Positions 20,465-31,095 of a DNA stretch of 64,000 nucleotides are shown one piece after another. Every line of letters starts with the position of its first letter. The first letter of the stretch is position 1. The translations under genes and the position numbers were made by a program. A model generated the notes under the pieces. That model had not been told where the DNA came from. It searched no databases and was given only the letters and a program-made list of their open reading frames with translations. The stretch is from Humulus lupulus (lineage: Eukaryota; Streptophyta; Magnoliopsida; Rosales; Cannabaceae), in NCBI RefSeq assembly GCF_963169125.1, contig NC_084797.1, forward strand, positions 88,693,868 to 88,757,867, read 5' to 3'.

Positions 20465-23400
20465 GCCCACACCTCACGGGAAATAGCGGAAAGGCCAGAG
20501 AATGATATGATCGGACTCTGCACCACGACCAGGACATCGAGATGATGACTGTGGATGACCGCGCGCCGAAAAAGGCTCGATCAGAAGAGGGAAAAATAAC
20601 CTTCTTTGATAGCGATGCCCAACATGTCTGGTTCCCACATTCCGATCCGCTGGTCGTGGATGTCCAAATGGCCAACATGATGGTAAAGAGAGTGTTGGTT
20701 GATACAGGAAGTTCGGTGAACATCATGTATAAGTCTTCACTGGAACACATGAAGTTGTCCGTTAAGGACCTGGAGCCCTGCAACCAAACAATATACGACT
20801 TCTCTGGTGAGGGACTCACCCCCGCAGGGTCAATCAGACTACCAGTGATGGCAGGTACAGCGCCTGCTACCAGGACATTACTCGCTACTTTTATAGTAGT
20901 CGATTGTCCTTCAGCGTACAATGCCGTCATTGGGAGGCCTATACTGGTTGATCTACAGGCCGTCACCTCTATGTGGCACTTAGCCATGAAATTCCCGACA
21001 GACGCAGGGGTAGGACGCGTGTTGGGAAACCAGAGGGAGGCTAGGGAGTGCTACAACGCCTCAGTCATGAAGGCGAAGAAGGGAACGTCAAAGAGCACTC
21101 CCCTAGATAGGTTGCCAATGGCAATTGATACACAAGCCCAATCCGGTGATGAAGTCACCAAATAGGGTGTTGCTTAAAGTGAGGATAGAGATTTAGATCC
21201 TTTCTTTGGGGATTTTGAAGAAAACGTCAGACCCATCGAGGACCTGGAAAAGGTCCAACTTGACGAGAAAGACCCGACCAGAGTCGCGAAGGTTGGGAAA
21301 AACCTAGAACCAACCACGAAGCATGCACTGGTGGAGTTTTTGCGGAAGAACCAGGAAGTCTTTGCCTGGTCACACAAAGACATGGCTAGGATAGACCCTG
21401 CAGTTATCAGCCATGTCCTGAACATAGACAAGAGTTTTCCACCCGTGCAACAAAAAAGAAGGCTGCTCGATAAGGAACGGTCGAGAGCCTTAAAAGAAGA
21501 AGTTGAGAGATTAAAGGAGAATGGGTTTATCAGGGTGGAATTTTATCCATTGTAGGTCACTAATCCAGTACTGCTTCCCAAGCCTAACGGAAAATGGTGA
21601 ACCTGTGTGGATTTTACAGATCTCAATAAAGCCTGCCCAAAGGATTGGTTCCCACTTCCAAGGATCGACCAGTTGGTCGATGCTACTGCAGGACACGAGA
21701 TTCTTTCTTTCATGGATGCATACTCGGGCTACAATCAGATCAACATGCATCCCCCTGACGAGGATCACACCAGCTTTCAAACCGAAAGGGGATTATACTG
21801 TTATAAAGTAATGCCCTTCGGACTGAAAAACACAGGTGCGACTTACCAGCGGTTGGTTAACCACATGTTTAAAGAATTGATCGGAGTAAACATGGAAGTA
21901 TACGTGGACGACATGCTGGTAAAGTCGAAAAAGGTGGAAGGACATGTGAAGGATTTGCAAGAGTGTTTCGATGTATTGAACAAGTACCAGATGAAACTAA
22001 ATCCTGTCAAATGTTCCTTCGGAGTTGAATCAGGGAAGTTTTTGGGGTTCATTGTTAATTCAAGAGGAATCGAGGCCAACCTCGACAAGATAAAAGCCCT
22101 GATCGACATGAAATTGGCAGAGAAGATCAAAGATGTACAAAGTTTAACTAGGAGGATTGCAGCCCTAAGTAGATTTATTTCAAAGTCAACGGATAAGTGC
22201 ATCCCTTTCTTCAATCTACTTAGGGGCAATAAGCAATTTGAAGGGACAAAAGACTGCGAGCAATCTTTTCAGGCCTTGAAAGCCCATATGGCACAACCTC
22301 CTATTTTATCAAAGCCTATCGAAGGAGAAACTTTGTTCATCTACCTGGCGATCACTGAAGTCGCTGCTAGTGCGGTACTAGTACGAGAGGAAGAAGGCGT
22401 ATAAAAAGCGGTTTACTATGTAAGCAAAAGGCTGATCGGAGCAGAACTGAGGTATCCTCCCATTGAGAGGTTAGCATACTATTTAATCTTGGCCTCAAGG
22501 AAACTACATCCTTACTTCCAAGCCCATCCCATTACAGTCTTAACTGACCAGCCCCTTCGCCAAGTCCTCCAAAAACCAGAGGCGGCTGGGCGTTTATTAA
22601 AATGGGCAGTCGAACTAGGGTAGTTCGATATTACATATTCACCGCGAGCAGCAGTAAAAGGACAAGTCTTGGCTAATCTTATAGCAGAATTCACAGAACT
22701 CCCAGACAGCGAGCAATGCGAAAAGCCTAGAGCGCCTGAGCCTCAAGATGAAGCTCCTTCGTGGAAATTATTCACAGATGGGTCGTCAAATGAATCTCAC
22801 GCAGGAGCAAGAGTGATCTTGATAATGCCAGAAGGCCATTGATTTCACTGCGCCATTAGGTTCGACTTCACCGTGTCAAATAATGAAGTTGAATACGAAG
22901 CACTCCTCGCTGGATTAAGGATGGAAAAAGACATGAGCATAAAGGCGCTGGATATTTACAGTGATTCACAGCTAGTAGTGAATCAAGTTCTAGGGGAATA
23001 TCAAGCGTGAGGCCTAAAAATGGTGGCCTACTTGAACAAAACTAAAGACCTGTTAGCCCAGTTCACGAAGTATACCCTCCAGCAAATACCCCGGGATCAG
23101 AATTCGAACGCAGATGCCTTAGCCAAACTTGCAGCGCGAAATATACTGATACTTTGAACATTGTCCCAGTAGAAAGATTGAGTGAGCCAAGCATACGAGC
23201 AATTGAAAGCAGTATGGAAATCCGAACGGAAGATACATGGATGGTGCCTTACTTGGAGTATCTGACAAATGGCGTACTACCAGCAGATGGAAGCAAGGCC
23301 AGAACTCTTCAAAGGCAGGTTGCTAGGTATATACTAGTCGATAACGTTCTATACTGAAGGGGATATTCCATGCCACTGCTCAGATGTATTACACCAGAGA

Positions 23401-24473
23401 AAGCTAAGGAGCTAATGAAGGAAGTACATGAAGGCTTCTGCGGGGATCATGCTAGGGGGCAAAGTTTGGCGAAAAAGATTCTAAGGCAGGGTTATTTCTG
23501 GCCGACTATGAACGAAGATTCAATGGAGTTCGTACGAAATTGTGATAAGTGTCGGAGATTTTCCAAAATCCCACGCGCAGCTCCAAATGAGTTAAAACAA
23601 ATGCAGAGTCCTTGGCCTTTTGCAGTGTGGGGAATAGACTTGATTGGATCCCTGCCAACGGGAAAGGGCGGAGTGAAGTACGCAGTTGTAGCAGTTGACT
23701 ACTTCACCAAATGGGCCGAAGCTGAGCCACTCGCTACCATAACGACCAAGAAAGTTCTTGACTTTGTCATTATAAACATCGTTTGCCGATATGGTTTGCC
23801 TCAAAAGATTGTCTCAGACAACGGAACCCAATTTGACAGTGACTTATTCACCGACTTCTGTGAAAGGCATGGAATTATCAAAAGCTTTTCTTCAGTCACG
23901 CATCCATAAGAAAATGGGCAGGTCGAAGTAGTGAATAAAACGCTTAAGGACACCCTGAAGAAAAGACTTGAAGATGCTAAAGGAGCATGGCCGGAATAGC
24001 TGACTGAAGTCCTCTGGTCATATAGAACTTCTCATCGAACAGCGACGGGTCACACCCCGTTTTCCTTGGCATACGGTTATGAAGCTATGTTACCTGTCGA
24101 GTTAGATCCCCCCTCACATCGATGCATTACATACGACCAGAGCCAGAATAGCCAACTAATGATGGAGTCCCTAGACTCTATTGACGAAATACGAGAAAAA
24201 GCTCAACTCCAAGTTGTTGCGTACCGGCAAAAGGTCGCCCGGTACTTTAACTCAAAGGTGAAAGAAAGGAAATTCAACGTCGGTGACCTGGTGCTACGAT
24301 GAGTTTTCTTAAATACCCGTGACCCCACTGCTGGAGTACTCGGACCTAACTGGAAAGGACCTTACCAGATTGAAGAAGTCCTTCATCCGGGCACCTACAA
24401 ACTTGCACGCTTAAATGGAGATCTCGTTCCACGCTATTGGAACAGTGAACACCTGTTCAAGTACTACCAATAA
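20465..24473 (+). pseudogene. pol: Tat-B pol: protease, reverse transcriptase, dual RNase H, integrase
   Basis: Protease active site VDTGSS lies near 20697. Reverse transcriptase runs 21330-22200, catalytic YVDDM at 21901. The first RNase H is at 22280-22680. A second RNase H-like domain at 22760-23140 has TDGSSN and YSDSQLVV; dual RNase H is typical of Tat elements. Integrase runs 23370-24473: HH-CC zinc finger (CDKC near 23545), core GIDLIG near 23633, SDNGTQF near 23815, and the Glu of NGQVEV near 23917. The frame ends HLFKYYQ at 24473. Stops interrupt it at 21553, 21598, 22402, 22621, 22841, 23008, 23154, 23908 and 23998; most look like C-to-T changes of Gln or Arg codons, two like Trp or Arg codon changes. 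Not functional. Confidence 0.93.
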
Positions 24474-25159
24474 ACAGTCCTTTTTAAAGGACTGGCTTGT
24501 ATTAATTTTTACTTTTTACAAGTTTCGAAAAAGGGTTAGCCACGTTGTATGGCTAATCGCTTATAAGTGTAAGATCTTTTCTAAGATCACTCATAAAGAC
24601 ATGATTAGTCCATTTTTTAATACGAGATTATAAGGGACTGTGCGCAGCCAGTCATTCTTGCCAACCTTTGTAAATTTATTTTACAAGTATTTGCTCATTA
24701 CGTGTGTTGTTTTGCTGTATTTTAAGTTTTACGTTTCCTACCGAGCAGCAATGTTCGAACAGGCCATGGTCAAGGCAAGTGACCAAGGACCTAAAGCTCC
24801 TCGATCACTTGGGGGGCATATAAGATACATCGATAGCAAAGCATACTAAGAGGTATGTAAACACATGAACAAAATAAGTGAAAGCATGCTACGGTACTTA
24901 GAGTAGTTTTGAAAATTTATATTTTGTTGAATCAAACCAAAGTACTATGCTAAGTTCGGTGATGCGAACAGATGTTATAATAGATAAAAATATTATAATA
25001 TCAAATGGCATTTTTTTACACCGCAAGCAGTACTGCTTGGATGTAATTGTTCAAAGTAAACAGAAAGTTTGCTGCCCATGCAGCAAATTTAAATATAAAA
25101 AAATTAGTCCTTACATCACGACCCGTGGGTCGTGTAATAGAACAGAAATAAAAATAATT
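24474..25159. other. Tat-B spacer between pol and antisense gene
   Basis: Non-coding, between two convergent genes: pol ends at 24473 and the antisense gene ends at 25160. It contains the internal hairpin and G-run at 24777-24816. A related spacer is present in Tat-C and, inverted, in Tat-G. Confidence 0.7.
24777..24816 (+). other. Hairpin plus G-run, internal site of Tat-B
   Basis: AAGTGACCAAGGA (24777-24789) pairs at 11 of 13 positions with TCCTCGATCACTT (24798-24810) around the loop CCTAAAGC. Six G follow at once (24811-24816), then CATATAAG. The G-run resembles the terminal polypurine tract of this element (ACTTGGGGGG in both). Confidence 0.75.
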
Positions 25160-27785
25160 TCAAGGAGGAGGAGGGTCTTGCTCAGCAGTCTGATTGGCCG
25201 CATTCTCAACAGCTCCTCCCTCCTCTGCGTCAGCGGCCAATTGGATGCTTGGGGAGGCAGGAACCCTTGCTCTTTCTTCTTCTTCAGCCAATCGAGCAGT
25301 GCCACGGGCCAACTCAGCATTCCTGGCATCTTCTGGAAGGTAGTTAAAGTTGGCACTCCGGTTGTGTTTCCAAAAATCATAGAAACACCGAAGTGTCGCA
25401 TTCTTGTACCTCTCCAGATTATTAGCATTGGTAAGCTTGAGCTGCTCCACCTGGCTCTCAAGAACAGCTATGGCCTTGTCCTTATCTAGGAGCTCCTCCT
25501 TGAGCCGGTTTCATTCACGATATTGGGTTCGGCTGGAATCCTGGTATTCATCCCTCTGCTTCTTCATGGCTGCCTTAGAAGACTCAGCCTCTGCCAGCTT
25601 TGCCACCACAGCATCCTTCTGTTGGGTGACCACCTCCAACTCCCCAGCATGCCTAGCTTCTGCAGCTTGAAGCTCCTCAATGGCTTTCAACCGGAACTCC
25701 TCGACGGCCTTGGCCCGAGCCTGATCAATGGTGGCAAGGGCACGGGTGTGAGCGGCAGTTACTGTCAGCATGGCCTGTAGTCAGAGAAATAAAAGTTAGA
25801 CTACACTACAAAAAGGAGAAGTAAAATTGAAGAGAAAAAATACTTACGCTGGCCACTTCGTTAAGAGCCCTGTTGAGGATCTGGTCAACTCCCATGCCCT
25901 CAGCTTCAGCCATTGCCTCCCTGCAACGGTCATGCTTCAAGATATGAGCAAGGCGATCCTTAGCTGATTGCAGGGAGCGGTTCAAGAGCTTTTCCCCGGG
26001 AAGTTCTGCTCGCGGAGTGTGCTCCCTTCGGGCCACAGGCGGAGGGTTGGCAGTAGGAGCAGCTTCCTTCTCAGCAGGAGCAGAAGGCTGAGCAGAGGCT
26101 TGCCCAGTTGGCGCATCCTTGGAAGGATCTTCTGTTCAACCGTTCTTGGCCGAAGGTCCTTGGTTTGATTCACCATTATGCCTCTTGAATGTCTTTCGTC
26201 GAACCAGGGGGACTTCTACCTCCTCTTCAGCCTGGTACAAATCGAAAAAATTGGGAGTGACCATCTCTGCGTACAAAGAAAAATATGCAGATGATAAAAT
26301 AAAAGTGGATGAAAACTCTTGGTAAAACAGAAAAGAGGTCACAAAGTTTAATACCCGAGCTACAACTACTGGTCGCTATACTACTGACTCTATTAGTCAT
26401 ACACTCACTATCTGGCACGAAGAAGTCTGGCCCTAGATTTGGAGTATACGTAAAATTGCCGTCCCCGTCAAACAAGTGACAGGGAATTGGCAAGCTATTT
26501 AAAAGAAAAATAACAGTACCGTTTTCATCTGAGGATTCATCCAGGTCTATGACAGACTCTGTTGCCTTTTGTTTCCCCTTACCTTGGGGCGCAGAAGGCC
26601 TCTCTGCTGAAGGGGCGCCAGTGGGATCCCTGATCGTAACCCCCGTTGGCCTCCTTCGGGGAGGAGATGTCGGGGGTTGCTGCTCGGGATCCCCCTTGAC
26701 CATGGCATCTGCTACCACATGTCCTCTTGTTTCATGGCAAGGAGCCAGGAGGCCAGATAGCCTCAGATTTTCATCAGTAACCAGGGACTTGACGCTTTTT
26801 CCTACGTCTGCCATTCTGGTCAGTGCGTTGGACCTCAACACCATGTCTGGCGTTGGGTTCGGACGTAACCATGGTCCTGAAAGACATAGTATACTTTACA
26901 AAGGTTCAGGAGAATTTGTTAAGGAAAGGTAGTGACCAGTGAAAAAAAGCATTTACCTCTGCGAGCGAAGGCCAGGTTGTTCGTGGTCATATCCGGCGTG
27001 AGGAAGTACTCCCTATTGTACTGACCCACATTGGAAATATGGGTAGTATCACTCAGGAACGTTCGGTTAGTCTCCTGGTGACAGAGATGGAAGAAGCCCG
27101 TCCCACATTGTTGAGGGTTGGACTTAAGGTCGAAGAGAAAATTGACCTCATGAGGGGTAGGTTCTGGCCATTTTTTAAGTTTATATAGGATATAGAGTGC
27201 GACCAGCATTCTGTATCCATTTAGAGTAATTTGAAAGGGGGCGACACCAAAATAGTTGGCCACCCCCTGATAGAAAGGATGTAGAGGGAGGATAGCCCCC
27301 GCCTCTATGTGATATCTGGACCAAGCGCTATAAGCACCCCCGGGAAGGTTGGCTCTTTAGTCAGCAGCCGGGATTGTGAGATTGACTCCTGTAAGAGGAT
27401 ACTTCCTGCGATAATTTGCAAGCATCCGAGGAGTCACTTGGCTGGTGGGGGAGAGATACCACTCGACATCAGGAAGGTTTTGATGCCGGGGGCGGGCCCT
27501 GACTTGGATACGAGGGTCTGGGGCGGCATTTTCTCGAACGCTGGTCAAGGGAACCCTAGCCTGTGAATCAGGCTAGTCAGGAGAGTTCGAACTATTTTCA
27601 GAGTCAGGTCTTTTCTTGCCTAAGGACTTAGAACGGGCCATTTGAGGTGGTGATGAACGAAGTCTAGGAGAAGATCATGAAAATGGAATCTCGTGAACTC
27701 GGTCGATCGGTTGTTCTTCGCCTTCGAGCAGCTGGGCAAGAAGATCGTCGTCGATGGCCCGTTCATCTCCCCAAAAATCTGGCAT
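25160..27785 (-). pseudogene. Antisense spliced gene of Tat-B (Transposase_28-like plus coiled coil)
   Basis: Runs against pol. The start ATG is at 27785 (MPDFWGDERAIDDDLLAQLL). Exon 1 carries the Transposase_28-like domain, about 27540-26960 (LPLHPFYQGVANYFGVAPFQ, then ALYILYKLKKWPEPTPHEV). Three short introns with GT-AG ends fit the frame: 26956-26877, 26354-26267 and 25847-25775 (80, 88 and 73 bp). Exon 2 ends in ATSSCSS; exons 3-4 form a long coiled coil. The C-terminus carries CFYDFWKHNRSANFNYLP and ends at 25160. In-frame stops lie near 27675, 27357, 26136 and 25511, so this copy is decayed. Introns 1 and 2 occur at the same codons in Tat-G. The role is unknown; it is not a proven transposase. 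Confidence 0.8.
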
Positions 27786-28617
27786 TAAAGTCTGCAAACA
27801 GAAGAATGGGGAGTTAAGAATGAAGAATTTTGAAAGTTTTTTAGAATAACGCTGGTCGAGTATAAAAGTTAAGCTTTTATACAACAACATTCTAACAAAA
27901 AACTAAATTTTCTTGATGCGAACAGTTTGAGAAACAGATCAAAAGTGAAAGCAAAAAGTTTTTTGAAAAAGCTTTTTCAACTCCTCTTAGGGCGGGAAAA
28001 ACCTAGTTTTTCAGCTGGCATAAAAATCGAATTTTCACTTCGGTTTTACGTCCTAAGGCCATGATCTTAACTATCAAACTAACTCATAACTCCTTAGTAA
28101 TAGAGAAATATCACACAACATTTGGTTTCACCTATTAAACCCCCCTACTGACATGCATCTAAGCCCAGAAACGAATAAACCCAACGATCGACCTACAGAA
28201 GCATGCACGACAAAAATATAAAGCGTAAGAATCCAGAAACTTACCAGGACGAAGATTGTGGAAATTTGAGAAACTTTTCGGGCGTAAAAGGGCTCACGGA
28301 CTGAATCTTGGAACGCCGAAGGACAGTATTCAGAGGGAAACAGGAGCTCTGGTGTTAGGGTTTCTTTAAAGAGTGATGGCTTGCGTAAAAAGGAAAGAAA
28401 AACTTTGAAGAGGCTATATATATATTTTTGTCCGAAAGCATTAAAAGGAAGTAATCATCAGCTTCCCCTTTTTCGAAGTATGAGGAAGAGTGATAGCTGT
28501 CGAAACGTTACTTGGGAAGCGAAAAGCCGTGATTAGACAAGGGTAGGTAGCTTTTTCCAAGAACACACGAAGGGTTCTGACAGGTATGGTGGGGTAACCG
28601 AAGGGTAATTTCCTCAA
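27786..28617. other. Tat-B 3' spacer, upstream region of the antisense gene
   Basis: No protein recognised. On the minus strand, CTGTTTGCAG shortly before the antisense ATG looks like the acceptor of an intron in the untranslated leader. A promoter for the antisense gene would be expected here; no clear TATA box could be assigned. Confidence 0.5.
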
Positions 28618-28659
28618 AAGTTTATTTATTGCTCGTAATAAATAAACTTGGGGGGAAAA
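28618..28659 (+). other. Perfect 13-bp hairpin plus polypurine tract before the Tat-B 3' LTR
   Basis: AAGTTTATTTATT (28618-28630) is a perfect inverted repeat of AATAAATAAACTT (28637-28649), with a 6-base loop GCTCGT. The 3' arm runs into six G (28650-28655) and AAAA, then the LTR at 28660. Confidence 0.85.
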
Positions 28660-29250
28660 TGTTATCCAAAAAACAGGCACGAATGATGTGGCAAGTGATT
28701 CCCGGACACGTGGCTGACAATTGGCGGAATTCTGCTAGGGTATCGACCAGAAGAGATACTGCAAGCAAAAGGCAGCTGAAGCTTACCTGCGACCAGTATG
28801 GTCGCAGGTTCCGCATGCCTCATGATACTTTTATAAAGATCTTAGTCAATCTTGAAATTGACTCCCTTGATTTCCTGAGTATCCGATTATTTAGGAAAGA
28901 AGATCTGTAACAAATTAATGTAATCCCCCTTGAGCCTATAAATAGAGAAAGATAGCTCAAGGAAGGGACTTTTGGCTTTCGAATTATTGGAGACTAGAGT
29001 AATTCTTTTTGATATATTGTCTTGTTCTTCAGAGGTTGGTGAAACTCATTGAACCCTAGTTCTTTGATCACTCCTTTGAATCCTATATCAATAACAATTC
29101 AAGTGGACATAGGTTATTACCAGATTCTGGAGGCGAACCACTATAAACTTTGGTGTTCCTTATTGTTTTCGTCTTGATATTCTTTACAACGTGTTTGTCC
29201 ACATCAAGCCTATTTGACTCCGTGTCAGTTGGCCAAAATCAGGGTCAACA
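28660..29250 (+). repeat. Tat-B 3' LTR
   Basis: 591 bp, begins TGTTATCCAAA and ends GGGTCAACA; followed by target duplication ACAAA. About 15 differences from the 5' LTR by eye, mostly transitions. Confidence 0.95.
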
Positions 29251-29971
29251 ACAAATGACCCAATGTTCACGGAAGACATCTATGATTGTGATTGGTTTAG
29301 ATAAAGGAATATACTAATAATATGGAGCAATATTCATGGTTTACTTTTTGTGTATCTTGCTATGTTTTTGTTTTTCATTTTTGAAGTAAAAGATGTTCAT
29401 GATTATAGAACTTTATTATGGATGCTTTCAAACTTAAGTTAGAACTAAGGTTTGAATTAGTTCTTGTTTAATGTAATACTTATGGTTTATCAATCTATTT
29501 AATATTAGATTTTGTGATTAATTTTGATATTTTTTTTAATCCAAATACGATAATAAAAACCTTATAATTTAAAATAAAACTTATAATTATCCTTACACAA
29601 CACATTTAAAAATCTATTATCTAGACTAAAATAACAAAATTTTATTACTGGACCTCTAATATGGATGTTTTGGATACATATTATAAGTGTAATAGAACAT
29701 TATGATTTATATAATATAACAAACGAAAAACGCTATCAAAATAATCAATTATAACAGTTGAAAAGTGTTATGCAAAAAGTTTAAGAATAAGCTTCAAATT
29801 TATAACCAATTACTCTAACTAAACATTATTATTTTAATATGATAGCAACTAAAAATGTGTTATTGAATACTTAAGATAACATCGAACATAACATTCGAAA
29901 ACTGTTATAGAAAAGACGAGACTTTTAATAACATTTTTTAAGTTTTATGAATACTGTTTTTTCTTGTAGTG
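29251..29971. other. CACTA right subterminal region and terminus
   Basis: AT-rich. The last 270 bp contain repeated short motifs with GTTAT or ATAAC in both orientations, for example at 29745-29790 and 29880-29910, ending in TTCTTGTAGTG at 29971. Such motifs in plant CACTA elements are the binding region of the transposase. Confidence 0.65.
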
Positions 29972-30623
29972 TGTTGAATCTATGAATGTAACTTTTTAAG
30001 CTTTTTCCTTCACCTTTCTTTATGTTAACAAGGCGGGTGCCCAGCATGGTGCAATTGTGTATTGCATGGTGCTATTAGAGAAATTCATCAGAAAACTGTC
30101 GCCATTACCTTATGGTTCTTGGACTTAAGCCTCTTGAACCATTTGTATGCAGCCCCCTTTAGCATGACAGCGAAGCAATGGCACCTTGCTCTATTATTGA
30201 TTCCCCTCAACTTCATCAAGTCGTTTGTAGGCATCAAGATGGTACTTGGGGTCTGTAATGCCTTCATAAGGGGTCATGTGAGGCTCTTTAAAGTTGGCTA
30301 GGAGCCATTCAACTTTAATCTCCCTTGTGAAAGGTGACATGTAGTCGAAATCATCATCGATAATATGCCTCCTAGACACGGTGACTATTTTGCTGGGAAG
30401 GCTCCTTATCTCAGTGTATAGCTCATGCCTCCTTTTATTCAAGGAGTCCCTCAAATCCAAAGGTCTCGCCATTCTTTTCCCGATGACTTCCAGAGGGGCC
30501 TTAGGGGGATCTAAATATCTTGTGATTCACGTAGGCATTTGGAATGCCTTGGCATTTTTCTTTGTTGGAATTGATGGAAGAACTATGGCTTGATACTCGT
30601 TCTTCCCATAGCCGGTGCCAAAC
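29972..30623 (-). pseudogene. gag: Tat-A2 gag, N-terminal part (broken)
   Basis: The minus-strand gag interrupted by the CACTA. From 30472 the protein matches Tat-A gag closely (LRDSLNKRRHELYTEIRSL, then ANFKEPHMTPYEG). It continues with frameshifts and stops through the capsid domain (AYKWFKRL) to SYIHRFN at the insertion point. The segment 30473-30623 is the leader with the primer-site-like GTTTGGCACCGGCTATGG on the minus strand. Confidence 0.85.
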
Positions 30624-31095
30624 TATTGATAGTGAGAACTCGTCAATGATATTAGGTCGGAAAACTCAAAGATATGTCTAAGAAAATTATGAACTTAGAA
30701 AGAACATATTGAAAATTGAAGGATAAAAGCTTTGAACGACAATGGAGAAATGATCAAGTGAGGTTATTTTTATAGGTGAGATCTAATGGCTCTTGGTACA
30801 TTGTAGTCTCGAGGGGACAAAGAGCTGCATATCAAGGCTGCAAGTGATCGTGGTGCAGGTGGTAGTCCTGTTGGAGGAATGGTGGTCGGCTCTAGTATGT
30901 GTCAAGGGTCTGCAAATGTACTCCTGCCTTGGTGTCATGTCGTACCTCCACTACTTTTCGGGTACGAACCTCATAGGCGTGTTAGGGAAGTCCTTACTAT
31001 GTATCGTTCTTGTACTGCCACTACTGACATAGGACAGGATTTGCACGCGTATCTTCTGTACTGGTATGAGAACCTTATCCACTATACCACTTTTC
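30624..31095 (-). repeat. Tat-A2 5' LTR, truncated
   Basis: On the minus strand the LTR ends at 30624 just before the primer-site-like sequence. It resembles the unique part of the Tat-A LTR (about 10560-11096). The GC-rich array and the LTR start are missing. The junction with Tat-C is imprecise, near 31090-31110. Confidence 0.6.

Larger units (their letters stand above)
17592..29250 (+). mobile_element. Tat-B, full-length Ty3/Gypsy Tat retrotransposon (11,659 bp)
   Basis: Two 591-bp LTRs, TG...CA ends, and the 5-bp target duplication ACAAA on both sides (17587-17591 and 29251-29255) define a complete insertion in the CACTA. By eye the LTRs differ at about 15 positions, roughly 2.5 percent. 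The internal plan is gag, protease, reverse transcriptase, RNase H, second RNase H, integrase, spacer, antisense spliced gene, spacer, polypurine tract. The sense frame has many stops, so this copy cannot make its own proteins. Confidence 0.95.
5930..29971. mobile_element. CACTA (En/Spm-type) transposon of 24 kb carrying two nested retrotransposons
   Basis: The left end reads CACTACAACAATTTT and the right end, reverse-complemented, CACTACAAGAAAAAA. The trinucleotide TGT flanks both ends (5927-5929 and 29972-29974), as expected for the 3-bp target duplication of this superfamily. The gag frame of Tat-A2 is restored when the segment is removed, which proves the insertion boundaries. The right subterminal region (29700-29960) repeats short GTTAT/ATAAC motifs in both orientations, typical of CACTA subterminal repeats. 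After subtracting Tat-A and Tat-B about 5.9 kb of CACTA sequence remains, in which I find no transposase domain, so it looks non-autonomous. Confidence 0.85.

Noticed and set aside
18208..27566. Many further open frames on the opposite strand to Tat-B gag-pol, and on the plus strand over its antisense gene
   Set aside because: Shadows of the real frames; they show no domain. Only the spliced minus-strand gene 25160-27785 has homologues with conserved protein and introns.
6459..29971. CACTA boundaries 6459-29971 instead of 5930-29971
   Set aside because: Flanks AAT and TGT do not match, whereas 5930-29971 has matching TGT flanks and restores the gag frame of Tat-A2.
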